The notes: generated from the sequence alone by a model not told the origin. A stretch of DNA of 64,000 bases from Mycolicibacterium boenickei (GCF_010731295.1 NZ_AP022579.1:3720001-3784000); one strand, 5' to 3'; shown: positions 27,627 through 36,797, counted from the first letter of the stretch. A program made the numbers and translations.

Positions 27627-28450
27627 CGACTCGGCCCGGCCAGCGCGCTGTGCATATCGACCCGCCGGCCGCCGAGTGCGGCGACCAGCCTTCCCAGCAC
27701 TGGGATCTCCAACGGAAGTAGCGAATAACGCGGGTGCACAACGCGTCTCGTGCCGCGTTCGAGTGCGCGGACGATGGCTGCCGCCGTGGAAGCGGGTGCG
27801 ACGGGCGGAAAGGTCGGTGGGGGTGTGGTTTTCCACGGCAATTCATCGATATCGCGTAGTGCGGTGTCGGTGGCGCCGGGTACCACCTCCAGCACCCGGA
27901 CGCCGGTGCCGGCCAGTTCCAGCCGCAGCGATCTCGTCGCCTGGGCCAGTGCGGACTTGGAGGCGGCGTAGTAGCCGAGCAAGGGCAGCGGCACGGCCTG
28001 CACGGTGGAGGTGACGTTGACGATGACTCCGGAACCCACTGCCCGCATCGCAGGCAGCACAGCTGCGGTAAGGGCCAGCGGGGACCAGAGATTGACCTCG
28101 AACACCCGCCGGGCGGCGGCCGAGTCGGCCACGACCGATTGCGCCCCGGTCAGGTTGGAGCCGGCGTTGTTGATCGCGATGTCGACGCCCCCAAGAGCTG
28201 CCACGGCGTTGCGGCCCAGTTCGGCCGCCGCGTCCGGGACGGACAGGTCGACTCCGAACACGATGGGCCGTGGTGACCCGTCGGCCGATATCTCGTCGGC
28301 CAGGGCATCCAGCAGCTCGGCGCGGCGGGCCGCCAGTGCGAGGACTGCTCCCCGGCGGGCCAGGGCCACGGCCAGCTCGTGGCCGATTCCGCTGGATGCC
28401 CCGGTGAGCACCACCTTCTTGCCCGACAGGTCCATGTCTCGGTGTCGCAT
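27623..28450 (-). CDS. SDR family NAD(P)-dependent oxidoreductase
   Basis: A 275-residue SDR with TGASSGIG near residue 15, NNAG at about 92, the serine segment NVTSTVQ and YYAASK. A Pro-rich stretch (TTPPPTFPPVAPAS) marks the C-terminal third, as in mycobacterial SDRs of the 265-290 residue group. The ATG at 28450 follows CGGAG at 5 nt. A longer in-frame start is less likely. It is cotranscribed with the TetR gene it overlaps. Confidence 0.86.
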   Translation of the reverse strand: MRHRDMDLSGKKVVLTGASSGIGHELAVALARRGAVLALAARRAELLDALADEISADGSPRPIVFGVDLSVPDAAAELGRNAVAALGGVDIAINNAGSNLTGAQSVVADSAAARRVFEVNLWSPLALTAAVLPAMRAVGSGVIVNVTSTVQAVPLPLLGYYAASKSALAQATRSLRLELAGTGVRVLEVVPGATDTALRDIDELPWKTTPPPTFPPVAPASTAAAIVRALERGTRRVVHPRYSLLPLEIPVLGRLVAALGGRRVDMHSALAGPSR

Positions 28451-28496
28451 GCTGGCTCCGCTCAGCCCATTGTTGGCAGGACCCACCGTGTCAGAC

Positions 28497-28513
28497 TGAC
28501 TGATAATCAGTCA
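28497..28513. promoter_or_regulatory. Perfect 17-bp palindrome, likely TetR operator
   Basis: TGACTGAT-A-ATCAGTCA has 8-bp perfect arms around one central base. It lies 47 nt upstream of the SDR-TetR start and 128 nt upstream of the divergent ThDP-enzyme gene. On the minus strand it overlaps TTGACT, a -35-like hexamer. Length, symmetry and position are those of a TetR-type operator. Which protein binds is inferred. Confidence 0.7.
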
Positions 28514-28641
28514 AGGCCTGTTGCCGAACGGTCGGTACTGGCATCGCGGGCAACAGCCCAGCAAGATGGACGGGTGCACACCGGCTGGCAGAAACGTGAC
28601 CGCAGCTTCGAAAACACCTGGCCCGTGAGGTACGGGCGCTC

Positions 28642-30192
28642 ATGAACACCGGCGCCGAAGTGGTGGTGAACCGTCTGCTCGGCGAAGGGGTTGACGTGTG
28701 CTTCGCCAACCCGGGAACCTCGGAGATGCACTTTGTGGCGGCGCTGGACGCCGCCCCGGCGATGCGCCCGGTGTTGTGTCTGTTCGAAGGAGTCGCCACC
28801 GGGGCCGCCGATGGATATGCCCGTATCGCCGGCAGTCCGGCGGCGACGCTGCTGCACCTCGGGCCCGGTATGGCCAACGGGCTGGCCAACCTGCACAACG
28901 CCCGGCGGGCGTTCAGTCCCGTGGTCAACGTCGTCGGTGATCACGCGACCTATCACCAACCCCTCGACGCGCCGCTCGAATCCGACATTGACGCGCTCGG
29001 ACACTGGGCGCACGGTTCGGTGCACCGGCCGGCATCTGCTGCCGATCTCGACGCGGCAGTTCACAGTGCCGTGCAGAGCGCGTCCGGCGCGCCAGGACAG
29101 GTCGCCACCCTGATCCTGCCCGCCGACTATTCGTGGGGCAGTGCACCGCAGAATCCGTTGTCGGACAAGGTGTCCTCGCCACAGCCGGCCCCCGGCCCCG
29201 GCCTGGACATCGCCGATGCCGCCGAATTGCTGCGCGCGCAGGGGGAGCGCGTCGTGTTGCTGCTCGGTGGGGCCGCCACCGGCGCTGACGGATTGCTGGC
29301 TGCGGAGCGCATCCGCTCGGGCACCGGGGCTCGCGTCCTGGTCGAAACCTTCCCGGCCCGGTTGACCCGCGGCCGGGGGGTGCCCGCCATCGAACGCCTC
29401 GGTTATCTCGCCGAGCAGGCCACGCAACAACTATCCGGGGCAACGCATCTGGTGCTGGTCGGGGCGAAGGCCCCGGTGTCGTTCTTCGCCTACCCTGGCA
29501 AGCCGAGCGTTCTGGTACCCGACGGGGCCGAAGTGCGCACCCTGGCCGTCGACGATTTGACCGGCCTCGCAGACGAATTGGGTGGCGCCGTGCCGGACGA
29601 GGCGCAACCCGGTCCGGCTGACCTGCCGACCGGTCCGCTCAACCCGCAGAACCTGGCGCAGGTGATCGCCGCGCTATTGCCCGAGAACGCCATCATCTCC
29701 GACGAGGCCAACACCAGCGGGCTGTTCCTGCCCGCCGCCACCGCGTCGTCCCCGCGTCACGATGTTCTCACCCTGACCGGTGGCGCGATCGGTCAGGGCT
29801 TGCCGGTGGCGGTGGGCGCCGCGATCGCCGCGCCGGACCGCCCGGTGATCGCCCTCCAGTCGGATGGCAGTGCGGCCTACACCATTTCGGCGCTCTGGAC
29901 GATGGCCCGTGAACAACTCGACGTCACCGTGGTGATCCTCAACAACCACGCCTACGCCATCCTGCAGCTCGAGCTGTTGCGAGTCGGTACCCAGGCCGAC
30001 GGGGGACGATCGCGCTCCCTGCTCGACCTGAGCCGTCCCGACATCGACTTCGCCTCGATCGCACAGGGATTCGGGGTTCCTGCCACCCGGGCTGGAACCG
30101 CTGAGGAACTCGCCGAACAGTTCCGGGCGGCACTGGCTGAGCCGGGCCCACACTTGATCGACGCCGCGCTGCCGACCTGGTCGCCGGGATAA
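28642..30192 (+). CDS. ThDP-dependent acetolactate-synthase-like enzyme (IlvX-like)
   Basis: A 516-residue ThDP enzyme. The N-terminal PYR domain has CFANPGTSEMHF and the cofactor-activating Glu in LFEGVATGAADGYARI. A central domain is followed by a PP domain whose ThDP/metal motif reads SDGSAAYT...ILNNHAYAI, with Ser replacing the usual first Gly of GDG. This resembles mycobacterial IlvX and benzoylformate decarboxylase rather than true IlvB. It probably decarboxylates or ligates a 2-oxo acid of unknown identity. No small regulatory subunit is nearby. It is divergent from the SDR-TetR pair. Confidence 0.83.
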   Translation: MNTGAEVVVNRLLGEGVDVCFANPGTSEMHFVAALDAAPAMRPVLCLFEGVATGAADGYARIAGSPAATLLHLGPGMANGLANLHNARRAFSPVVNVVGDHATYHQPLDAPLESDIDALGHWAHGSVHRPASAADLDAAVHSAVQSASGAPGQVATLILPADYSWGSAPQNPLSDKVSSPQPAPGPGLDIADAAELLRAQGERVVLLLGGAATGADGLLAAERIRSGTGARVLVETFPARLTRGRGVPAIERLGYLAEQATQQLSGATHLVLVGAKAPVSFFAYPGKPSVLVPDGAEVRTLAVDDLTGLADELGGAVPDEAQPGPADLPTGPLNPQNLAQVIAALLPENAIISDEANTSGLFLPAATASSPRHDVLTLTGGAIGQGLPVAVGAAIAAPDRPVIALQSDGSAAYTISALWTMAREQLDVTVVILNNHAYAILQLELLRVGTQADGGRSRSLLDLSRPDIDFASIAQGFGVPATRAGTAEELAEQFRAALAEPGPHLIDAALPTWSPG

Positions 30193-30208
30193 CGGACGAG
30201 GGCGTCGG

Positions 30209-31252
30209 TTACTGGCTGGAGCGGCGCTTCTCCAGCACCACCGCGGCGATCGGGATCCGCATCTGTTCGGGCTCCGCGGCCAGCCGGGCCGCGATGCCCG
30301 CATGCAGCTGGTCGTAGAACAACGGCAGCCGGTCGGGGGCGCCGGCGAGGGCCGAGCCCAGATCGGCGAATGCCGTGAACTGAAGGAAATCGGCCCAGCG
30401 GGTGCCGAAAGCGCTTGCGTCCTTGTCACTGCGGTAGGCGTTGTAGATTCGGTCCTCCGCGTCGAACAGCTCCACATGCTGGATCTCGAGCCGCTCGAAG
30501 CGGCCGGACGGGGCGAACGGTGCGGTGAAATCCACGGCGCGCCGTCCGGCGATCGGCAGCGACATTCGGGTCGCCTCCTCGGCGCTCACCACACCACCGG
30601 CGATCAGCTCGGTCAGTGTGCCGACAACAGACCGGAACAGCGGGCGATAGCCCAAGTCTCCGTCATCGTCCAGTGCGGTCGTCAACACCACCAGGCGGCC
30701 GCCCGGCTGCAGCTCGCGGCCGCGAAAGGCGATGAACTCGTGCCAATCGTGAGCGGCCTGCCTGGCATAGGCGGTACGCACCCGCTCGTCGTTGCTGTAG
30801 GCCGCCACGACGTGGTCGGCGACCGGCATCGGCACCTTGCTCAATCTCGCTACTGCCCAGGCCGACCAGCCGAGGTGCACGCTGTTCGACGGCAGGATCT
30901 GGCCGTAGAACGACCGGCCGATCGCCGAACTGAAGGTGGCCGGATCGCGGTGCCGATAGGACTGTGGATCCCCCTCCAGGATCCGGAACATCGTGGAGAA
31001 GTCGTTGTCCGCGGTATCGGTGTGCGTCACCAGAATCGAGTGTTCGGGGCGGGTGCGGCCGCGCACCGCAGCGATGGCGGCGTTGATCGGCCGCATCGAG
31101 TTGTGCGCGGTTCCTGCCCCGTAATCGGCGATGACGACGGGTTGCGGTGGGGCCGGAATCGGCACCGTCCGCGCAGCCTGCTCGAGAAGCGTGATCGCCG
31201 AACTCATTCCGGCGGTGTGTGGACGGGGCGTCGTCCGGCGCGGCGCGGGCAT
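30209..31252 (-). CDS. SABATH-type SAM-dependent carboxyl/fatty-acid O-methyltransferase
   Basis: A protein of 347 residues from ATG 31252, or 332 from ATG 31207 (MSSAITLLEQAAR); neither has a good Shine-Dalgarno sequence. The 31252 start begins 2 nt after the upstream stop and suits coupling. Motif I is VIADYGAGTAHNSM. The segment RSFYGQILPSNSVHLGWSA parallels the GSFY...P..S.H...S block of plant SABATH methyltransferases. Mycobacterial homologues have been reported to methylate free fatty acids. It is probably cytosolic and makes methyl esters. Confidence 0.78.
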   Translation of the reverse strand: MPAPRRTTPRPHTAGMSSAITLLEQAARTVPIPAPPQPVVIADYGAGTAHNSMRPINAAIAAVRGRTRPEHSILVTHTDTADNDFSTMFRILEGDPQSYRHRDPATFSSAIGRSFYGQILPSNSVHLGWSAWAVARLSKVPMPVADHVVAAYSNDERVRTAYARQAAHDWHEFIAFRGRELQPGGRLVVLTTALDDDGDLGYRPLFRSVVGTLTELIAGGVVSAEEATRMSLPIAGRRAVDFTAPFAPSGRFERLEIQHVELFDAEDRIYNAYRSDKDASAFGTRWADFLQFTAFADLGSALAGAPDRLPLFYDQLHAGIAARLAAEPEQMRIPIAAVVLEKRRSSQ

Positions 31253-31254
31253 GG

Positions 31255-31497
31255 CTAGTTGCGCCGCCGCCGGCGCAACAGCAGTCCGATGAGAAAACCC
31301 ATGACGAAAATGATGACCAAGATGAACCACATCGGCGACTCGACGGCCACCCAGAGCACGTGCACTCCCACCCGATCGCGGTTCTGCGCGACGAAGATCG
31401 CCGCGAGGGCGACCAGGATCAGGGCCACCCAGTAGCGCAGGGCGAACCGGCGGACCGGGCCGGTGGTCGCGGGGGTGTCGGACTCGTCGCGAGGCAT
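31255..31497 (-). CDS. Small membrane protein, LapA/DUF1049-like
   Basis: An 80-residue protein with two transmembrane helices (YWVALILVALAAIFVAQN and FILVIIFVMGFLIGLLL) and a terminal RRRRR cluster, the usual LapA-domain layout including the ...QNR...V.V.W motif. The ATG at 31497 is chosen over a longer in-frame extension because MPRDESD begins a typical hydrophilic N-terminus. It sits 2 nt before the methyltransferase gene. Function unknown. Confidence 0.75.
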   Translation of the reverse strand: MPRDESDTPATTGPVRRFALRYWVALILVALAAIFVAQNRDRVGVHVLWVAVESPMWFILVIIFVMGFLIGLLLRRRRRN

Positions 31498-31543
31498 ACA
31501 CCGACGGTAGCTCTCGAAACGGCGGCTATGACAAACTTCGGCC

Positions 31544-32284
31544 ATGAACAGCCGTCGGTCTGCTCCGCGCGCCGCGATCGTCCCATCGATCTGCACCCTC
31601 GTCGTCGGCGCAATCGGGCTGTTCGTGATGATCTTCCTGAACGCGTTCGTCCTGGACGAGTACGACGCTTACGGAGAGGTGCCCATCCCGGGGACCGCCA
31701 GCCTGGATTTGCCGCAGGGTGAGGTGACGGTCAGCCTTCACACCATGGTCACCGGATCCGGCAGTGGTCTGCCGGTTCCGCCTCTGCGCCTGCACGTGTC
31801 CGCACCTGAGGGGACCGCCGATCCGGTGGTGACCGAAAGCATCGGCGGGACAACCACGGTGAACAACGATGCTCGGGTACGGGTGTGGGTGATGCAGGTA
31901 TCCGGTGCGGGTGCCTACGAGATCAGCGTCGACGGTCAAGTCCAGGGCTATATCAATCCGCGGCTGGCCTTCGGGCACGGCAGTCAATACGGCTGGCTGT
32001 CCTGGCTGTTCGGTGGACTTACCGTACTGGGGGTGCTGGCACTGATCTGCAGCGTGATGTGGTCGGCGCGGGAAAACAAGCGGGCACGCCCCCTCTCGGA
32101 TCTGGGCTTCGAGCCGATTCCACCACACCCGGCGGTGCCGACCGGACATCAGCCGAACAGCTACCAGCCCACCGACCAGGGAATCCGGCTCGAGCAGCTC
32201 AAAACGATTGCTGCGCTGCGTGATAGCGGAGCTCTGACCGACGCCGAGTTCGAGGCGGAGAAGCGCCGGATCCTGGAGAGCTGA
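31544..32284 (+). CDS. Two-TM membrane protein with C-terminal SHOCT domain
   Basis: A 246-residue protein. An N-terminal helix (about 11-36) leads to an extracytoplasmic beta-rich domain of about 110 residues with GEVPIPGTASLDLPQG. A second helix lies at about 145-170. A cytosolic linker and a SHOCT motif follow at the very end (LEQLKTIAALRDSGALTDAEFEAEK). SHOCT segments mediate oligomerisation or processing in many membrane proteins. It is divergent from the LapA-like gene by 46 bp and convergent with the StyA-like gene. Function unknown. Confidence 0.8.
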   Translation: MNSRRSAPRAAIVPSICTLVVGAIGLFVMIFLNAFVLDEYDAYGEVPIPGTASLDLPQGEVTVSLHTMVTGSGSGLPVPPLRLHVSAPEGTADPVVTESIGGTTTVNNDARVRVWVMQVSGAGAYEISVDGQVQGYINPRLAFGHGSQYGWLSWLFGGLTVLGVLALICSVMWSARENKRARPLSDLGFEPIPPHPAVPTGHQPNSYQPTDQGIRLEQLKTIAALRDSGALTDAEFEAEKRRILES

Positions 32285-32289
32285 GGCGG

Positions 32290-33663
32290 CTACGCCGCCT
32301 GGGTGGCCCAGTCGGACCGTCGGAACGATCCTGCCGGGACGAATCGTTCCAGCAGTGCATCGGCGGACTCTCCGGCGAATTCGGTGATCAGCTGTTTGGC
32401 GGCGGCCACTGAGGTGAGCGATTCGACCGGCCGTGGATCATCCAGCAGGCCAAACAGTTTCGAGGCGAATCGCGGGCTGCCCTGCGCGGCCGCGAAGAAC
32501 AGATTGCCGTACTCGGCCAGTTCTGGATCGGCCAGGAACAACCGGGTGACCAACTGCGCCGCCCGCGCTCGGTGCGCGTAGAACTCCTCGAATGTGCTGC
32601 GCAGCCACGCCTCGTCGAACCGGCCGTCATGTGCGGCGGCTTTGCGGACCAGGGTGGCGGCATGGACCAGTCCACCCTGGGCGCCCTGGCCGGCGATCGG
32701 GTCGAACGACACCGCGGTATCGCCCAGGGCGGCCACCGGATGCCCGCTCGCGGTGCGGCCGACCCCGGACCGCACCACCTGGGTGACAGCGCCTTTCAGC
32801 CACGAGTGCGGATCGTCCTCGAGGACCCTGAGAGCACTCACCTCAGGGAGGTCCCAGTCGATGTAGTCACGGTGCAGTGCGGTGACGATGTCGAGTGCGG
32901 ACCGCGCGCTGTCGGCTCCGGCGAACCGCCGGTCCCAGTCGCTGCCGGGGCGAGCCCAACCCAGGAACGTCCACGTCGGGCCGGCGTCCTTGTGGAGATA
33001 TCCGCCCCACCAGGACTCACCCTGATCGGTGACCACGGTGAATGCGTTGTGGCGACCACCGGCGCCGCCCCGATGAGCGAAAACATCGGGACCGTACGGT
33101 AATCCGGCGAGTGTGACAGTCAACAGGCTGCGCTGGGGGCGATCGTAGGCGGAGCGCTGGGCGTCGACCGGGAACAGGGTGGACAGGCCGCCGCGGCCGG
33201 TTGCCACCAACGTCAGATCGACGCCGGCGGCGATGGCGTCCAGCCGCACCGGGTCGACGGACTCGACCACGAACCGCCCGCCGCGCTGTCGGAACAGCGT
33301 GAGCCGGTCGTCGGCCTTGAGTCGGGTGTCCACGGCGACGCCGACGAATCCGTCGAAGTCGGCGTCGAACGCTATCTCCTCGGCGCGGTCGGGACCGGAG
33401 CCGTCGACCACCCGTACGCTCTGCCCGGTCGAGGTCGGGGCGGTGGCCAGGTAGGTGTTGAGACCGAGGGACTCCTCGGCCCGCTGCGCCTCGCCGAAGA
33501 TCAGCGCGGTGCCGGTGGCCGGGACATCGTCGCGCAAACTGCGCTGGTCCCGGTCGCTGTACAGGGTGACGTCAAACCCGTTGTCCAACAGCCCGAGAGC
33601 CGCTGTCACCCCGGTCTGCCCGGCACCGATCACCGCCGCGGAGCGTCCACTCGAAGTCGTCAT
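32290..33663 (-). CDS. Styrene/indole monooxygenase-like FAD protein (StyA type)
   Basis: A 457-residue protein with an N-terminal FAD loop (AAVIGAGQTGVTAALGLL), VDTRLKADDR, and a late GD box (ALGDTAVSFDPIAGQGAQGG). The pattern matches group E monooxygenases that epoxidise alkenes or indole and need reduced FAD from a separate reductase (StyB). No StyB-like reductase is adjacent; the FMN reductase at 2.5 kb is distant. The ATG at 33663 is used; residues upstream are MAA only. Its substrate is unknown. Confidence 0.78.
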   Translation of the reverse strand: MTTSSGRSAAVIGAGQTGVTAALGLLDNGFDVTLYSDRDQRSLRDDVPATGTALIFGEAQRAEESLGLNTYLATAPTSTGQSVRVVDGSGPDRAEEIAFDADFDGFVGVAVDTRLKADDRLTLFRQRGGRFVVESVDPVRLDAIAAGVDLTLVATGRGGLSTLFPVDAQRSAYDRPQRSLLTVTLAGLPYGPDVFAHRGGAGGRHNAFTVVTDQGESWWGGYLHKDAGPTWTFLGWARPGSDWDRRFAGADSARSALDIVTALHRDYIDWDLPEVSALRVLEDDPHSWLKGAVTQVVRSGVGRTASGHPVAALGDTAVSFDPIAGQGAQGGLVHAATLVRKAAAHDGRFDEAWLRSTFEEFYAHRARAAQLVTRLFLADPELAEYGNLFFAAAQGSPRFASKLFGLLDDPRPVESLTSVAAAKQLITEFAGESADALLERFVPAGSFRRSDWATQAA

Positions 33664-33729
33664 GGCTGCCACTATGGACGTGCCGCGGTGGTCCGGTAAG
33701 GGACTGGCTCAGCGTGATCGCAAAAGCCG

Positions 33730-34872
33730 TCAGACCGGCGTGGCGCCGATCAGGGACCACAACGGGTCGGTGCGGCCGATGTCCAAGGTGCATTCGTCGG
33801 GCCGCGGATCGGGCACGAAAGCCCAGAACATCGCGCCGGCAGCGCCCAATGTGCGCATGTGGTCGAGCGCATCGGTCAGCACCTGCTTGCGCTCGTCCAA
33901 GGATTCACACGAGCCGGCCTCCATACCGATCTCGGCGATCAGCAGTGGCTTACCGACCGAACGGGCCTGCTCGAGCCGGCGGCGGACCCCATCGTACTCG
34001 TCACCAGGAAGGAAGTCCGTCTCCTCGTAGTAGTGATATTCGAGTACGTCCACGCCCGGCGAGGCGTTCACCTTCGCGAATTCGTCGCCTGCCGAACCGC
34101 ATTGGCCGCCGCCGGCGTGGCCGCTGAAGATCACCGCGTCGGGATCCAGTTGACGGATCCGGGCTCCGGTGGCGTCGAAGAATGCGCGCAGCACGTCGGC
34201 AGCGTTCGGCGGACAGTAGCGGGTGGTCCAGTGACAGTGGTGGTCTCGGCAATCGGTCGGTTCGGGCTCACCGACGGCGGTCCAGCCGGCGAGTGCGGGA
34301 GAGTTGGCCCACCGTTTGACCGCGAGGTCCAGCCACGCGGCGAACGACATCGGCAGGCCGTGCGACACCTCGGTCCGCCAGCCGTCGGCGTACCACCCGT
34401 AGTTTTTGAAATAGTCGTTCTCGCAGCCACCTTCGTCGCTGGTGAGCACCGCGATCAGCAGTTGGCCGTGTCGCTCGGCGGCCCGGAACACCGCATCGAG
34501 AGAGGTGAAATCGAGTTGTCCGGTGAACTTGTTCACCGCGAAACTGGAGTACGCGTTGAACCGGGTGAGCGAATGCGGCGGCAGGCTGGCGAAGTACGAG
34601 TCGAGATCCACCTGTGCCCCGCACCCCGCGTTGACGGACCAGTTGGTGGCCAGCTGGTACGCGTTGATGCCGATCGGCCACTGCGGTTTGCCGTCGAGCG
34701 TGAGCGACATCCCCGAGACGCCCAGCGGTGGGATGGCTGCCCGACCGCCGGTGGGTGGGGCAGCCGTGCTGGTCAGCGGTGGTGGCGACAGCGGGGGCGA
34801 CGGGGAACAGGCCGTCGCGACCAGCAGTGTCACGCAGAGCAACACCGCGGTGCGAACTGGCCTGCCGACCAC
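33730..34872 (-). CDS. GH5-like (beta/alpha)8 glycosidase lipoprotein
   Basis: A 380-residue lipoprotein. The signal ends in VATAC (lipobox), followed by a Pro/Ser/Thr linker to about residue 45. The barrel begins WPIGINAYQLA. A probable acid/base Glu lies in GWTAVGEPEP and a probable nucleophile Glu in LIAEIGME; HYYEETDF lies between. Several Cys (YCPPN, GGGQCGS, EAGSCES, DECTLD) suggest disulfides in an exported enzyme. Clan A cellulase/mannanase-like activity is inferred only from layout. Confidence 0.72.
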   Translation of the reverse strand: MVGRPVRTAVLLCVTLLVATACSPSPPLSPPPLTSTAAPPTGGRAAIPPLGVSGMSLTLDGKPQWPIGINAYQLATNWSVNAGCGAQVDLDSYFASLPPHSLTRFNAYSSFAVNKFTGQLDFTSLDAVFRAAERHGQLLIAVLTSDEGGCENDYFKNYGWYADGWRTEVSHGLPMSFAAWLDLAVKRWANSPALAGWTAVGEPEPTDCRDHHCHWTTRYCPPNAADVLRAFFDATGARIRQLDPDAVIFSGHAGGGQCGSAGDEFAKVNASPGVDVLEYHYYEETDFLPGDEYDGVRRRLEQARSVGKPLLIAEIGMEAGSCESLDERKQVLTDALDHMRTLGAAGAMFWAFVPDPRPDECTLDIGRTDPLWSLIGATPV

Positions 34873-34988
34873 TGACCCAGGGTAGCCACTCGGTCGCGGC
34901 CGGGAGCACTAATGCCGGTGCCGTTTTCGTCAGTGCCCGGGCTGGTTGGGCCACTTCCTCCGCGCCGCTCGTTCCTCACGGGGCATCG

Positions 34989-35615
34989 TCAGTGCCCGCG
35001 GGCAACCCACTCGTCGTAGTGCACGATCTCGTCGCCGATCGTGGTGGTGTCGCCGTGCCCCGTGTAGACCACCGTCTCACCCGGCAGCAGGCCCAGCCGT
35101 TTCGAGATGGACTCCAGGATCGTGGGGAAGTCCGAGAACGACCGTCCGGTCGCGCCGGGGCCGCCTTGGAACAGGGTGTCGCCGGAGACCACTGCGTTCA
35201 GCTCAGGGATCGACCAGCAGACCGACCCGGGGGAGTGCCCCGGCGTGTGCAGGGCATGCAGCTCGATGCCGCCCGCGCGCAACACGAGGCCGTCCTCGAC
35301 GGCCCGAAACTCGGCGTCCGGGTGGACGACTCGCCACAACATCTCGTCTGCCGGGTGCAGCAGCACCGGCGCGTCCAGCTCCTTGCCGAGCTCGGGCGCG
35401 ACGGTGATGTGGTCGTTGTGGCCATGCGTGCAGACCACCGCGACGACGTTGCGGCCGTCCACGGCTTCGATGATCGGGGCGGCGGTGTGGGCGGCGTCGA
35501 ACACGATGACATCGCTGTCGTCGCCCACGAGCCAGATGTTGTTGTCGACGTCCCAGCTGCCGCCGTCGAGTTCGAACTTGCCGCTGGTGACGACTCGTTG
35601 AATGTTGGCAGTCAC
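34989..35615 (-). CDS. MBL-fold metallo-hydrolase, partner of MscR
   Basis: A 208-residue metallo-beta-lactamase-fold hydrolase. The metal motif is THGHNDH, followed by HTPGHSPGS and SGDTLFQGG, with YTGHGD near the C-terminus. It resembles glyoxalase II-type thioesterases. It overlaps mscR by 4 nt, as in other mycobacteria (Rv2259-Rv2260 from memory). It may hydrolyse S-formylmycothiol or another mycothiol thioester made by MscR, which is an inference from this conserved pairing. Confidence 0.87.
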   Translation of the reverse strand: MTANIQRVVTSGKFELDGGSWDVDNNIWLVGDDSDVIVFDAAHTAAPIIEAVDGRNVVAVVCTHGHNDHITVAPELGKELDAPVLLHPADEMLWRVVHPDAEFRAVEDGLVLRAGGIELHALHTPGHSPGSVCWSIPELNAVVSGDTLFQGGPGATGRSFSDFPTILESISKRLGLLPGETVVYTGHGDTTTIGDEIVHYDEWVARGH

Positions 35616-36700
35616 TTCAACACCACCACCGAGCGCAGCACCTCACCGGCGTGCATCTTGTGGAACGCATCCTCGATCGCGTCCAGCCCGATGCGCTCGG
35701 AGACGAACTTCTCCAACGGCAGCCGGCCCTGCAGATAGAGGGAGATCAGGGTGGGGAAGTCGCGCTCGGGCAGGCAGTCGCCGTACCACGAGGACTTCAA
35801 TGATCCACCGCGGGAGAAGAAGTCGACCAACGGCATTTCCAGCGTCATGTCCGGGGTCGGCACGCCGACCAGCACCACGGTGCCGGCCAGATCCCGTGCG
35901 TAGAACGCCTGCTTCCAGGTTTCCGGGCGTCCGACCGCGTCGATCACCACATCGGCACCGAATCCGTCGGTCAGATCCTGGATGGTCTCGACCGCGTCGA
36001 GCTCACGGGCGTTGATGGTGTGGGTGGCACCGAAATCGCGGGCCCAGTTGAGCTTCTTGTTGTCGGTGTCGACGGCGATGATCTTCTTGGCGCCGACCAG
36101 GGCGGCGCCGGCGATGGCGGCGTCACCCACGCCGCCGCAGCCGATGACGGCGACGGTGTCGTCACGGGTAACGGCGCCGGTGTTGATCGCCGCGCCGATG
36201 CCGGCCATCACGCCGCAGCCCAGCAGGCCAGCCACGGCCGGGTCGGCCTCGGAATCGACCTTGGTGCACTGCCCTTCGTGAACCAGCGTCTTGTCGGCGA
36301 ACGCCCCGATGCCCAGGGCCGGCGTCAGCTCGGTGCCGTCGGTCAGCGTCATCTTCTGGGCCGCGTTGTGGGTGTCGAAACACAGGTGCGGGCGACCGCG
36401 CTTGCAGGCGCGGCATTCCCCGCACACCGCACGCCAGTTGAGGATCACGAAGTCGCCCGGCTCGACGTGGGTGACGCCCTCGCCGACCGACTCGACCGTG
36501 CCCGCGGCCTCATGGCCGAGCAGGAACGGGTACTCGTCGTTGATGCCGCCCTCGCGGTAGGTCAGGTCGGTATGGCATACGCCGCAGGCGATGATGTCCA
36601 CCACCACCTCACCGGGACCCGGATCGGGAATGACGATGTCGACGAGTTCGACGGGCTGTTTCTTGCTCCGGGAGATCACACCGCGCACTGTCTGAGGCAT
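35612..36700 (-). CDS. mscR: S-nitrosomycothiol reductase / mycothiol-dependent formaldehyde dehydrogenase
   Basis: A 362-residue zinc alcohol dehydrogenase. The catalytic zinc site includes CGVCHTD and GHEAAG. The structural zinc set is [15 protein letters not shown]. The NAD loop is [12 protein letters not shown]. The opening [19 protein letters not shown] and strong conservation match MscR/AdhE2 of mycobacteria. It oxidises the formaldehyde-mycothiol adduct with NAD and reduces S-nitrosomycothiol, in the cytosol. It is transcribed from a well-formed, apparently leaderless promoter and coupled to the MBL gene. Confidence 0.92.
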   Translation of the reverse strand: MPQTVRGVISRSKKQPVELVDIVIPDPGPGEVVVDIIACGVCHTDLTYREGGINDEYPFLLGHEAAGTVESVGEGVTHVEPGDFVILNWRAVCGECRACKRGRPHLCFDTHNAAQKMTLTDGTELTPALGIGAFADKTLVHEGQCTKVDSEADPAVAGLLGCGVMAGIGAAINTGAVTRDDTVAVIGCGGVGDAAIAGAALVGAKKIIAVDTDNKKLNWARDFGATHTINARELDAVETIQDLTDGFGADVVIDAVGRPETWKQAFYARDLAGTVVLVGVPTPDMTLEMPLVDFFSRGGSLKSSWYGDCLPERDFPTLISLYLQGRLPLEKFVSERIGLDAIEDAFHKMHAGEVLRSVVVLK

Positions 36701-36735
36701 GTCTATAACCTAATGCAAACCGGACAGGTGTCCAA
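36701..36735 (-). promoter_or_regulatory. mscR promoter, leaderless type, with inverted repeat
   Basis: Read on the minus strand: -35 TTGGAC (36735-36730), a 17-nt spacer, -10 TAGGTT (36712-36707, a TANNNT match), then 6 nt to the ATG at 36700. Transcription would start at the initiation codon. An inverted repeat GGACA-N2-TGTCC (36722-36733) overlaps the -35 and may be an operator. Confidence 0.65.
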
Positions 36736-36791
36736 TTGCTGGCGGTATCTCGCCGGTCGACGAATCTCGGCCTCGGAGCAGTCCCGCGCGT

Positions 36792-36797
36792 TACCGT
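36792..36797 (+). promoter_or_regulatory. -10 element for the gene divergent from mscR
   Basis: TACCGT fits the mycobacterial TANNNT -10. It ends 6 nt before the GTG at 36803, the distance expected for a leaderless transcript. No clear -35 is seen. This is also the main reason for choosing GTG 36803 as the gene start. Confidence 0.45.

Noticed and set aside
34927..34998. 13-bp direct repeat TCGTCAGTGCCCG at 34927-34939 and 34986-34998
   Set aside because: One copy is the MBL gene stop region and there is no further similarity around the other; chance or a tiny duplication, not a mobile element mark.
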